Assembly (NCBI GenBank): GCA_044432725.1
Contig: JAWXUL010000015.1
Location: forward strand, 1-58,327
Source of the DNA: JAWXUK01 sp044432725
GTDB lineage: Bacteria > Bacillota > Clostridia > Oscillospirales > Oscillospiraceae
Length of the DNA: 58,327 bases
Reading direction: 5' to 3'
Of the stretch, positions 51,920 to 58,327 are shown piece after piece. A model generated the notes under the pieces. The model searched no databases and was not told the origin of the DNA. It saw only the letters and a list, made by a program, of their open reading frames with translations. The number at the start of each line of letters is the position of its first letter. Position 1 is the stretch's first letter. The position numbers and the translations under genes were made by a program.

Positions 51920-53092
51920 ATGAAGGAAGATATACCACAATGCGTAGATTACGATAAATTGAATCTCTCTCCAGAAATGATGCAAGCCGTTGGGAAAAAA
52001 GGCTATGTGACAGCCACTGCAGTCCAAAGCCTTGCCATTCCACCCCTCCAAGAATGGCATGACGTCATTGCAAAAGCACCCACTGGCACAGGGAAAACCT
52101 TTGCCTTTGGTATCCCCATGGTAGAGCATATCGACCCAGAAGCCACCCATATCCAAGGACTTATTCTCGCACCAACCCGAGAGCTTGCCATCCAAATTCG
52201 TGACGAATTACGTGACCTTTGTGCCTTTAAACCAGCTGTGAGAGTGGTCTGTCTCTATGGAGGACAACCCATCAACAAACAAATCACCCAACTAAAACGC
52301 AGACCACAAGTCATTGTGGCGACCCCAGGCAGACTCTCTGACCACATGAAACGTGCCACAGTCAGACTGGATAAAGTGGAAACTGTGGTTCTGGACGAGG
52401 CTGACAGAATGCTTGATATGGGCTTTGTCAAAGACGTGACTGCTATTTTGGACAAAATAAAACATCGAAAAAACCTTGCCATGTTCTCTGCCACAATCAG
52501 TCGTGAAGTGATGGACATCTCTTGGATTTATCAGCGAGACCCCGTGGAAATCACAGTATCAGCCAGCGAAGAAAATAAGCCTGATATCAACCAATATCGT
52601 TTGGATATCCCCAGAGAAGAAAAACCCGCCCTTCTGAAAAAGTTGATGAAATTAGGAGAGTTTGACCGTGCCATTGTATTTTGTAACACCAAAAACATGG
52701 CTGACCGACTTGTGGGACTCCTTACCATGGACAAAATCCTCTGTCTTGCCATCCACGGAGATATTCCTCAAGGACAACGAGAGAAAACTCTCTTACAATT
52801 TCGAGAAGGTAAGTTACAGATTCTCATTGCCACAGACGTGGCAGCTCGTGGTCTGGACATTGATGATGTGGATGTTGTTTTTAATTACGATATCCCCGAT
52901 GAAACGGAATATTATATCCACCGAATTGGTCGCACAGGACGAGCAAAGCGTCATGGCATTGCCTATTCCTTTGTCTCTACCATCACTGAAGGCATCAAGT
53001 TGGATGAAATCAGCAAACATTGCAAAAATCCCATTCCCTTTCTCACTGTCACAGAAGAGGGAACGTTAGAAGAAAGGGTGACAAAATCATGA
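51920..53092 (+). CDS. DEAD-box ATP-dependent RNA helicase
   Basis: 390-residue helicase core with almost no extra domain. Motifs in order: Q motif TAVQSLAIPPL, APTGTGKT (I), APTRELAIQ (Ia), TPGRLSDHM (Ib), VLDEADRMLDMGF (II), MFSATI (III), IVFCNTK (IV), TDVAARGLDIDDVDVV (V) and HRIGRTGRAKRHG (VI). Lacks the C-terminal RNA-binding extension of DbpA/CshA, so it resembles the short RhlE/CshB-like type; remodels RNA or ribosome intermediates. ATG 51920 after GAAAGGAAA. Its TGA overlaps the ATG of prmA (ATGA). Confidence 0.93.
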   Translation: MKEDIPQCVDYDKLNLSPEMMQAVGKKGYVTATAVQSLAIPPLQEWHDVIAKAPTGTGKTFAFGIPMVEHIDPEATHIQGLILAPTRELAIQIRDELRDLCAFKPAVRVVCLYGGQPINKQITQLKRRPQVIVATPGRLSDHMKRATVRLDKVETVVLDEADRMLDMGFVKDVTAILDKIKHRKNLAMFSATISREVMDISWIYQRDPVEITVSASEENKPDINQYRLDIPREEKPALLKKLMKLGEFDRAIVFCNTKNMADRLVGLLTMDKILCLAIHGDIPQGQREKTLLQFREGKLQILIATDVAARGLDIDDVDVVFNYDIPDETEYYIHRIGRTGRAKRHGIAYSFVSTITEGIKLDEISKHCKNPIPFLTVTEEGTLEERVTKS

Positions 53093-54045
53093 GCCAAGAA
53101 ACTGATTTAAGCTGGTTGGAAATCACAGTCAGCACCACCACGAAGGAAATAGAGGAAACCTGTGCCCAACTAGCAGGTGGTGGCATGACAGCTCTTGTCA
53201 TCGAGGAAGAGGAGGATTTTCTTCAGTTTCTGGAAGAAAACCGTCAATATTGGGATTATGTGGACGAGCAACTGCTGAAATCCATGAAAGGTGTTGCTCG
53301 TGTGAAATTCTATGTGACCAATGATGACAACGGCGCAGAGCAACTGAAAGAGCACACAAAACTTTTGACCTTCCCCTATGAAGTCACCGAGCTAAAAGAA
53401 AAAGATTGGGCATACTCTTGGCAAAAATACTATAAACCTCTGGAAATTGGGGCAAACTTATATATAGTCCCTGAATGGGAGCGAGAAAATCCTCTCCCAC
53501 TGGGGAAAATCCCCTGTTACCTGAACCCAGGACTCACCTTTGGCACAGGGGCACACGCTTCCACCCAACTATGCCTTGAATCTGTGGAAGCCCATACAAA
53601 AAAAGGGGACAGGGTGCTTGATTTAGGCTGTGGCTCTGGTATTTTATCCATTATGGCGCTGATACTCGGGGCAAAATCAGCAATCGCCTTGGATATTGAC
53701 CCTATCACCCATAGCATTGCCACAGAGAATGCACAATTTAACAATATCACCTCAGAGCAATATACCGTCCTCATTGGAGATGTCCTCAGTGATCATAAAT
53801 TACGAGAACAAATCTCTCAAGAAAAATATCCTCTCATCTTCGCCAATATTGTGGCAGATGTGATCCTTGCACTGGCACCCTTAGTGAAAGAATTACTGGC
53901 TGACAAGGGGATTTTCCTCTGCTCTGGTATCATTGACAATCGAGGGGAGGAAGTGATCGAAGCACTGGAAAAAGAAGGATTTTCTCTGGTGAAAAAGCGA
54001 GAAAAGAATGGATGGATTGCCTTGGAATGGTGTCTTTATGAGTGA
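53089..54045 (+). CDS. prmA: Ribosomal protein L11 methyltransferase
   Basis: SAM-dependent enzyme that trimethylates lysines and the N-terminus of ribosomal protein L11. The ATG at 53089 overlaps the helicase stop; 318 residues. N-terminal substrate-binding domain (about 1-60, SWLEITVSTTTKEIEETC), linker, and catalytic domain with GLTFGTGAHASTQLCLE, VLDLGCGSGILSIMALILGA (SAM motif I), ALDIDPITHSIATENA and FANIVADVILALAPL (NIxA substrate motif), then GSGIID-like CSGIIDNRGEEV. Usually beside dnaJ or rsmE; here coupled to an RNA helicase and a phosphoesterase. Confidence 0.96.
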   Translation: MSQETDLSWLEITVSTTTKEIEETCAQLAGGGMTALVIEEEEDFLQFLEENRQYWDYVDEQLLKSMKGVARVKFYVTNDDNGAEQLKEHTKLLTFPYEVTELKEKDWAYSWQKYYKPLEIGANLYIVPEWERENPLPLGKIPCYLNPGLTFGTGAHASTQLCLESVEAHTKKGDRVLDLGCGSGILSIMALILGAKSAIALDIDPITHSIATENAQFNNITSEQYTVLIGDVLSDHKLREQISQEKYPLIFANIVADVILALAPLVKELLADKGIFLCSGIIDNRGEEVIEALEKEGFSLVKKREKNGWIALEWCLYE

Positions 54046-55150
54046 TACTTGGGAAAAATATTACGGATTCGCCAAAAAAGTCCCCATCACCTTATCTGAG
54101 CAAGGACGCACCATCGTCCTCAGCGACATTCATGGTAATCTCCCCTTTTTAAAAGGTATCCTGAAAAAATTGTCTTTTTCCCAAGAAGATACCTTGATTT
54201 TTCTAGGGGATATGTTAGAAAAAGGGAAATACAGTCTCCAAACCCTTCGCTTTATCATGGAATTAGAGAAAACCCACCGTGTCTATACCCTTTGTGGCAA
54301 CTGTGACGCATATATTCTCTTATTTTTTGAAACTGATGATTTTGACTCAAGTTTTTTTCAAGATTTCCTCAGACGACCTCTCACAAAACACAGTATGTTA
54401 CGACAAATGGGACGAGAAGCCGGTGTCAAAAATTTAAACGACCTTCCTCTCCTACGAAAAACCATCCGAAAAACCCACAAAGATATCTGGGATTATTTAA
54501 AACAACTCCCCACGATTTTCGAAAGCGAAAAATACTTTTTTGTCCATGGTGGTGTGGATACCATGGAGGATAACCCAAGACTTCTTGCTTGGGATTGTAT
54601 GAAAAACGACCACTTTCACGAGCAAGACCACTGTTTTACCAAATATATGATCGTTGGTCACTGTCCCACCACCCTATATCACGAAGATTTTCAAAATGCC
54701 AGCCCCATCATAGACCATGAGCGAAAAATAATTTCCATTGATGGTGGTTGTGTCTTAAAACTAGATGGACAACTGAATGCTTTGATTTTAGAAGATGACA
54801 AAATTTCTTATGACAACTTCGATGGTCTCCCTCTCATTCGTGCTTTAGAAAGCCAGAATGCTTCTGAAAATCCTCTGAACATACGTTGGGGACATAACAA
54901 AGTGAAAATAATCTCCCAAGAAGGGGAGTTCTCCCTCTGCACACATCTGGAAACGGGGAAACAAATTAAAATATTAACTAAATTTCTCCATCACAGAAAA
55001 GACTCTGTATGCTGTGAAGATGCCACAGATTACCTTCTCCCTATCCAAAAAGGGGATATTTTCTCTTATTCAGAGGAAGTGTCCCAAGGTGTTTTGGGAA
55101 AAAAGGAAGGTGTCACAGGGTGGTATCTAGGAAAATATGAAAAAATATAA
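54038..55150 (+). CDS. Calcineurin-like metallophosphoesterase with added C-terminal domain
   Basis: 370 residues from ATG 54038, which overlaps the prmA stop by 8 bp (ATGAGTGA). Phosphoesterase motifs: VLSDIHGNLPFL (Asp, His), FLGDMLEKGKYSLQTL (GD), LCGNCDAYI (GN), FFVHGGVDTM and MIVGHCPTTLYH (metal His), IDGGCVL. The arrangement resembles Ser/Thr protein phosphatases or diadenosine tetraphosphatases. After about residue 265 comes a ~100-residue domain with KVKIISQEGEFSLCTHLETGKQI and a C-terminal YLLPIQKGDIFSYSEEV, VTGWYLGKYEKI, possibly a beta-rich SH3-like fold. Substrate unknown. Third gene of the helicase-prmA operon. Confidence 0.85.
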   Translation: MSDTWEKYYGFAKKVPITLSEQGRTIVLSDIHGNLPFLKGILKKLSFSQEDTLIFLGDMLEKGKYSLQTLRFIMELEKTHRVYTLCGNCDAYILLFFETDDFDSSFFQDFLRRPLTKHSMLRQMGREAGVKNLNDLPLLRKTIRKTHKDIWDYLKQLPTIFESEKYFFVHGGVDTMEDNPRLLAWDCMKNDHFHEQDHCFTKYMIVGHCPTTLYHEDFQNASPIIDHERKIISIDGGCVLKLDGQLNALILEDDKISYDNFDGLPLIRALESQNASENPLNIRWGHNKVKIISQEGEFSLCTHLETGKQIKILTKFLHHRKDSVCCEDATDYLLPIQKGDIFSYSEEVSQGVLGKKEGVTGWYLGKYEKI

Positions 55151-55164
55151 GTATTCAACCTTCC

Positions 55165-55192
55165 TTGCCCAAGGAAATCCTTATGCTATAAT
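55165..55192 (+). promoter_or_regulatory. Promoter of the DUF2156 gene
   Basis: TTGCCC (55165-55170), 16-bp spacer, TATAAT (55187-55192) with TGC before it (extended -10), 15 bp before the start codon. Confidence 0.6.
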
Positions 55193-55207
55193 AGAAAGGC
55201 AAAGATT

Positions 55208-55264
55208 ATGCTAGAATTTCGAACCCTCACCTTAGAGGACTTACCAAAATTACGCCACTTTTTC
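55208..55264 (+). other. Start region of the DUF2156 gene with a very short leader
   Basis: If the promoter at 55165-55192 is used, transcription would begin about 8-10 nt ahead of ATG 55208, leaving little room beyond AAAGGC for ribosome binding. The gene may therefore be read with a near-leaderless message as well as by read-through from the phosphoesterase gene. Confidence 0.3.
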
Positions 55265-56137
55265 TCTTACAGTGGCAGTCGTATTTGCGACACCACCCCA
55301 GGAACTGTTTTTATGTGGCGAGATATGTACCACACAGAATACGCCATCCATGACAACTCACTTTATTTTAAAGTTGATTATCAAGGAGGCTCCACTTTCA
55401 CCCTTCCCTTAGGCGGTGGAAGGACAGAACATTATCGAAACATCGCAGAATACTGCTGTCACCATGGTTTATCTCTCAGCTTTTATCCAGTCCCCAAAGA
55501 AGAAGTAGACCGAATGGATCAGCATTTTGATTCCATTGAAGCAATCCCCACCCGTGAGACCTTTGACTATCTCTACTCTGCTGAGGATTTACAATTTTTC
55601 AAAGGTAAAAAGCTCAGTGGACAAAGAAATCATGTGAACCGTTTTCTAAAAACCTATGAAAATTGGGAATTTCGCAAATTTGAAAGCACGGATGTCCCTG
55701 CCATAGAAATCTTTTTAGATGAATATAATAAAAAAATCGAAAAACAATCAGATACCTTTCACGAAGAATTGCTAAAAACAAAAGAAGTGCTATCTCACTT
55801 CAGCATCTATGACATGTTTGGCGGTATTTTGTTTGTAGATGGAAAAATTGTGGGCTTTTCTCTAGGAGAAGTGGTGGGCGATACTCTTTTCACCCATATT
55901 GAGAAAGCAAATCGTGAAATTTTAGGTTGCTATCAAATGCTCGTCTCGCAATTTGCCCAAATGTACGCAGGAGGAGCCACCTCTTTCATCAACAGGGAAG
56001 ATGACGCTGGAGACGAGGGACTTCGCACCTCTAAACTTTCCTATAAACCTGTTCTGCTTCTTGAAAAAAATGTTGTGAAAGTCGCAAGCCCTTGCCACTT
56101 TCAACCGAAAAAAAATACCGGCTATCAGTGGAGATAA
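55208..56137 (+). CDS. DUF2156 family protein (GNAT-like aminoacyl/acyltransferase fold)
   Basis: 309 residues matching the soluble, stand-alone form of DUF2156, related to the C-terminal catalytic domain of phosphatidylglycerol lysyltransferase (MprF). Seen: FRTLTLEDLPKLRHFFSYSGSRICDTTPGT-type start (FFSYSGSRICD), LPLGGG, DYLYSAEDLQFFKGKKLSGQRNHVNRF, and a C-terminal half with FSLGEVVGDTLFTHIEKANREILGCYQML, FINREDDAGDEGLRTSKLSYKP. The last motif (EDxGxxGLRxxKxxxxP) is characteristic. Substrate unknown; no membrane part, so lipid modification is not assured. ATG 55208; ends at a bidirectional terminator. Confidence 0.88.
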   Translation: MLEFRTLTLEDLPKLRHFFSYSGSRICDTTPGTVFMWRDMYHTEYAIHDNSLYFKVDYQGGSTFTLPLGGGRTEHYRNIAEYCCHHGLSLSFYPVPKEEVDRMDQHFDSIEAIPTRETFDYLYSAEDLQFFKGKKLSGQRNHVNRFLKTYENWEFRKFESTDVPAIEIFLDEYNKKIEKQSDTFHEELLKTKEVLSHFSIYDMFGGILFVDGKIVGFSLGEVVGDTLFTHIEKANREILGCYQMLVSQFAQMYAGGATSFINREDDAGDEGLRTSKLSYKPVLLLEKNVVKVASPCHFQPKKNTGYQWR

Positions 56138-56145
56138 ATAAAAGG

Positions 56146-56182
56146 AAATCCCTTGCTCATCAAAGCAAGGGATTTCTTATTT
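56146..56182. terminator. Bidirectional terminator after the DUF2156 gene
   Basis: AAATCCCTTGC (56146-56156)/GCAAGGGATTT (56165-56175), then CTTATTTTTTA on the plus strand. Convergent with the small membrane protein gene. Confidence 0.88.
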
Positions 56183-56467
56183 TTTATTTTTGATATAGAT
56201 GGACATCAATAAAAACATGGCTGTCCCTACAATCACAACAGCCAGCCCCGTGGTCATAAGAGAAAATTCTTCAGCAGACAGAATTTCTCCCCCAAAATAT
56301 AGCCCTAAAACAACTCGAAGCATTTGCACTAAAATAGCACTTAAACAAGCCCCCAAAGAGCCAATCACGTAGTAAAAACCTCTGTTTCTATGCTTAGGAG
56401 TGATGGCTCGGAGAGGAATCCCCCAAGCAAGGACAGCAAAAAACAGCGTACAAACATTAAAAAACAT
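56177..56467 (-). CDS. Small integral membrane protein of unknown function (96 aa)
   Basis: I choose ATG 56467 because GGAGAGG stands 7 nt upstream; a TTG at 56521 would only add a Lys/Arg-rich stretch coded by that same purine-rich site. Three hydrophobic segments: FFNVCTLFFAVLAWGIPL, YYVIGSLGACLSAILVQMLRVV and LMTTGLAVVIVGTAMFLLMSIY, ending in KNKK. No family recognised. Next to another small membrane protein and an acyltransferase on the same strand. Confidence 0.6.
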   Translation of the reverse strand: MFFNVCTLFFAVLAWGIPLRAITPKHRNRGFYYVIGSLGACLSAILVQMLRVVLGLYFGGEILSAEEFSLMTTGLAVVIVGTAMFLLMSIYIKNKK

Positions 56468-56556
56468 TACAGGTCCTCTCCTTCTTCTTTTCTTTTTTGA
56501 TATAGATTTATAATTTCCCAAATTATTTTTCCTACCCCAACTACAATGGTCAAAGT

Positions 56557-56748
56557 TTATAATAATAATTTTAAATAAAGGATATCATAAAGAATAGCGA
56601 CCATAATACAAAGAAAAATCCCAAAGGCTAATATTAGTTTCAGCAACCAAGAAGCAAGTCCTTCTTCCACAGGAGGGTTCACTTCTATCTGTTCTATTTT
56701 ACTAATTCCTGAAAAAAGCAGAAAGAAATATTTCATAAATCCGTCCAT
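56557..56748 (-). CDS. Possible small membrane protein (63 aa)
   Basis: Short frame with one hydrophobic helix in the C-terminal half (LLKLILAFGIFLCIMVAILY) and an N-terminal hydrophobic stretch. Only a weak AGGG 13 nt before ATG 56748, so the gene is uncertain. It lies between two membrane-protein genes on the same strand with small gaps. Confidence 0.4.
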   Translation of the reverse strand: MDGFMKYFFLLFSGISKIEQIEVNPPVEEGLASWLLKLILAFGIFLCIMVAILYDILYLKLLL

Positions 56749-56783
56749 TGATTGTCACATGCCCTGTGAAACTATCCCCTAAA

Positions 56784-57827
56784 TCAATCATAACTTTTTT
56801 TCATCCTTTGTGCGTAAAAAGCTAAGATCTTTTCTAAGATGTAGTTACATAGTATGCTCAAGAAAATCAGCGCTATTATTTGTACAAAATACAAAACACT
56901 GCTTCCTAAAAAAGAAGCATACCCCAATACTCTGCTGAGATAAAGCAAGATAAAACAGTGGTTCAAGTAAATAGGATAAGAAATTTGATTCACTAACATC
57001 ATCCAAGGACGAAGTTTCACTTTGCTGGCAACTTGTAACGTGGTCAATATCACGAACCAAGTGTAGACATCGTGAAAGTAAAGGAAATAAGGATTGGCCT
57101 TCTCGAATAAATAACTTTGGTAAGTCAACACCAAACAAATTGTGGCAAAAATCACCGTCCCACCCCATAGAATGCTTGCGTATTTTTGAATTTTTTCTAA
57201 AAGTACTGTTCGATACTTTCCACAATAAAGCCCCAATACCCAATAAACTAAAAAATGAGAAAAAAATCGATCAAAAAAGATCGTATGATTGGGCAGGATA
57301 CTTACATAAACTGGCGCTAAAAGATGTTTTAAAGTATATTGCAGAACAAATGCCACAGAAATCCCTATGTGGGGGGGAACTTTTCTCATCATCCACTGCC
57401 AGATAGGCATGAGCAAATAAAATTGCATGATGACTAAAACAAAATAAAATGGTGCACTTAATGTCCCAGAAAAAATATAATACAACAAATCGCTGGCAGA
57501 AAAGGAAAAATAACCCCAAATCACAAAATTAACATAATATATCACGTTCCACAGAACATAGGGGAGGAAAATCTTTTGAAAACGCCCCTGTATATAAGGT
57601 AAATAGGTCGTAATTTCCTTAGAAAAGCCAATTTTGTAGCCACTTAAAAAAATGAACCCACTTATGGCAAAAAAGCTTAATCGCCACATAGCAAGGACCA
57701 GAGAAAACAGAAAGGTACTTCTATCCCCAGAGGAAATCATCTCGCTACTACCGTGTATAAATATAATCAATAAGCAGTAACACACATTTAAGAAGACTAC
57801 TTCTGTTTTTAATTTATTTTGTTCCAT
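56784..57827 (-). CDS. Acyltransferase family 3 membrane protein
   Basis: 347 residues with about 10 membrane helices, matching the acyltransferase-3 fold (OafA/NodX type) that O-acetylates or otherwise acylates surface sugars. Marks: helix 1 ends FLNVCYCLLIIFIHGS with the conserved His, then FAISGFIFLSGYKIG, FLPYVLWNVIYY, LMPIWQWMM, FWVLGLYCGKY-like FLVYWVLGLYCG and C-terminal ISYPIYLNHCFILLYLSR. Ends in KKS-rich tail. ATG 57827 with GAGGGAACG upstream. It is the first gene downstream of the rRNA operon terminator on the same strand. Confidence 0.87.
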   Translation of the reverse strand: MEQNKLKTEVVFLNVCYCLLIIFIHGSSEMISSGDRSTFLFSLVLAMWRLSFFAISGFIFLSGYKIGFSKEITTYLPYIQGRFQKIFLPYVLWNVIYYVNFVIWGYFSFSASDLLYYIFSGTLSAPFYFVLVIMQFYLLMPIWQWMMRKVPPHIGISVAFVLQYTLKHLLAPVYVSILPNHTIFFDRFFSHFLVYWVLGLYCGKYRTVLLEKIQKYASILWGGTVIFATICLVLTYQSYLFEKANPYFLYFHDVYTWFVILTTLQVASKVKLRPWMMLVNQISYPIYLNHCFILLYLSRVLGYASFLGSSVLYFVQIIALIFLSILCNYILEKILAFYAQRMKKSYD

Positions 57828-57925
57828 TCTACGTTCCCTCGTTACTAGAGAGCGGATAACAGCTCTCTATTTCTGTTTTGATATCATAAAAAGGATAGCG
57901 AAAGGTGAAAATGATCTAACATTAT

Positions 57926-57953
57926 AAAAAAAAGAGTGACATCTCTGTCACTC
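57926..57953 (-). terminator. Terminator of the rRNA operon
   Basis: GAGTGAC (57934-57940)/GTCACTC (57947-57953) with ATCTCT loop; on the minus strand eight T residues follow (57933-57926). It lies 10 bp past the 5S end. Confidence 0.92.
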
Positions 57954-57962
57954 TCTTATTGT

Positions 57963-58077
<115 letters not shown>

Positions 58078-58156
58078 TATTCAGATGTTTACACCCTGAA
58101 AACTAAACAATGTACACAAGAAACACAGAGCAAACAAAGCCTGCACAATTAAATTG

Positions 58157-58327
58157 TAGGTCAAGCCCTCGGCATATTAGTATCAGTCAGCTACACATGT
58201 TACCATGCTTCCACCTCTGACCTATCAACGTCATAGTCTACGACGTGCCTTACTCCATAAAGGATGAGAGATCTAATCTTAGGGAGAGTTTCACGCTTAG
58301 ATGCTTTCAGCGTTTATCTCGTCCAGA
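58157..58327 (-). rRNA. 23S ribosomal RNA, 3' end only
   Basis: About 170 nt of the 3' end, cut by the window. Read on the minus strand it has the usual ending GATACTAATATGCCGAGGGC followed by TTGACC, and earlier TGAAAGCATCTAAGCGTGAA-type sequence. The spacer to 5S (58078-58156, about 80 nt) holds no tRNA. Confidence 0.95.

Noticed and set aside
57840..57865. Perfect 8-bp inverted repeat TAGAGAGC/GCTCTCTA before the acyltransferase gene
   Set aside because: Not followed by a T tract on either useful strand and too short to argue for an operator.

Overview
The window reads as a chromosomal segment of a low-GC, endospore-forming anaerobe of the class Clostridia, most likely Lachnospirales-like. 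The basis is the sporulation set (spo0A, spoIIE, spmA/spmB, a Cys-rich abrB), the smc-ftsY neighbourhood, strong GGAGG ribosome binding sites, TTG/GTG starts and an rRNA operon. I cannot name genus or species from sequence alone. Nearly all genes look intact and chromosomal. I see no prophage, transposase, CRISPR array or plasmid module. The unusual content is in intergenic structured repeats and in the domain make-up of a few signalling proteins.

Layout. 1-8712 (minus): smc-ftsY-rdgB-yhbY-nadD/yqeK fusion-LCP cell-wall ligase, the last running off the left edge with a Gly/Ser/Thr repeat tail. 9062-12147 (plus): tRNA-Thr(CGT), then a membrane c-di-GMP phosphodiesterase with two solute-binding-like sensor domains. 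12399-23165 (minus): pcrA, a response regulator/histidine kinase/HtrA operon, a small TSCPD protein, spo0A, eno, and a zinc-ribbon/SH3 membrane protein. 23540-27819 (plus): mtaB, ychF, putP. Then a PHP phosphatase (minus), a chemoreceptor (plus), PTS enzyme I (minus), and a fused TRAP permease (plus). 35009-40481 (minus): trmL-pgk-tpiA-SLH protein-gpmI, a glycolytic cluster with an S-layer-type gene inside it. 40928-44672 (plus): ilvA-rpe, recR, an acidic unknown. 44758-51281: nagB (minus), a small conserved protein and an NlpC/P60 hydrolase (plus), spmA-spmB (minus), abrB (plus), spoIIE (minus). 51507-56137 (plus): unknown 116-aa protein, DEAD-box helicase, prmA, metallophosphoesterase, DUF2156 protein. 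56177-57827 (minus): two small membrane proteins and an acyltransferase. The window closes in a minus-strand rRNA operon (terminator, 5S, 3' end of 23S).

How it fits together. The genes cover housekeeping (chromosome segregation and protein targeting, glycolysis, tRNA modification, recombination), envelope stress and cell-surface construction (HtrA system, LCP, SLH, SH3 and NlpC/P60 proteins), signalling (c-di-GMP, chemotaxis, Spo0A/AbrB) and sporulation.

Most interesting signals: (1) a 216-bp string of seven back-to-back perfect hairpins bounded by short terminal inverted repeats at the 3' end of pcrA, with a shorter copy at the 3' end of the TRAP permease that shows compensatory base changes; (2) a ~90-nt element with a ~20-bp terminal stem found both in the htrA-pcrA gap and in the ychF leader, related in sequence, with G-U pairs only on the gene-sense strand, which suggests an RNA family; (3) a 161-bp MITE-like element between rpe and recR that shares an inner hairpin with (2); (4) a chemoreceptor whose extracytoplasmic sensor looks like a CZB zinc-binding bundle.
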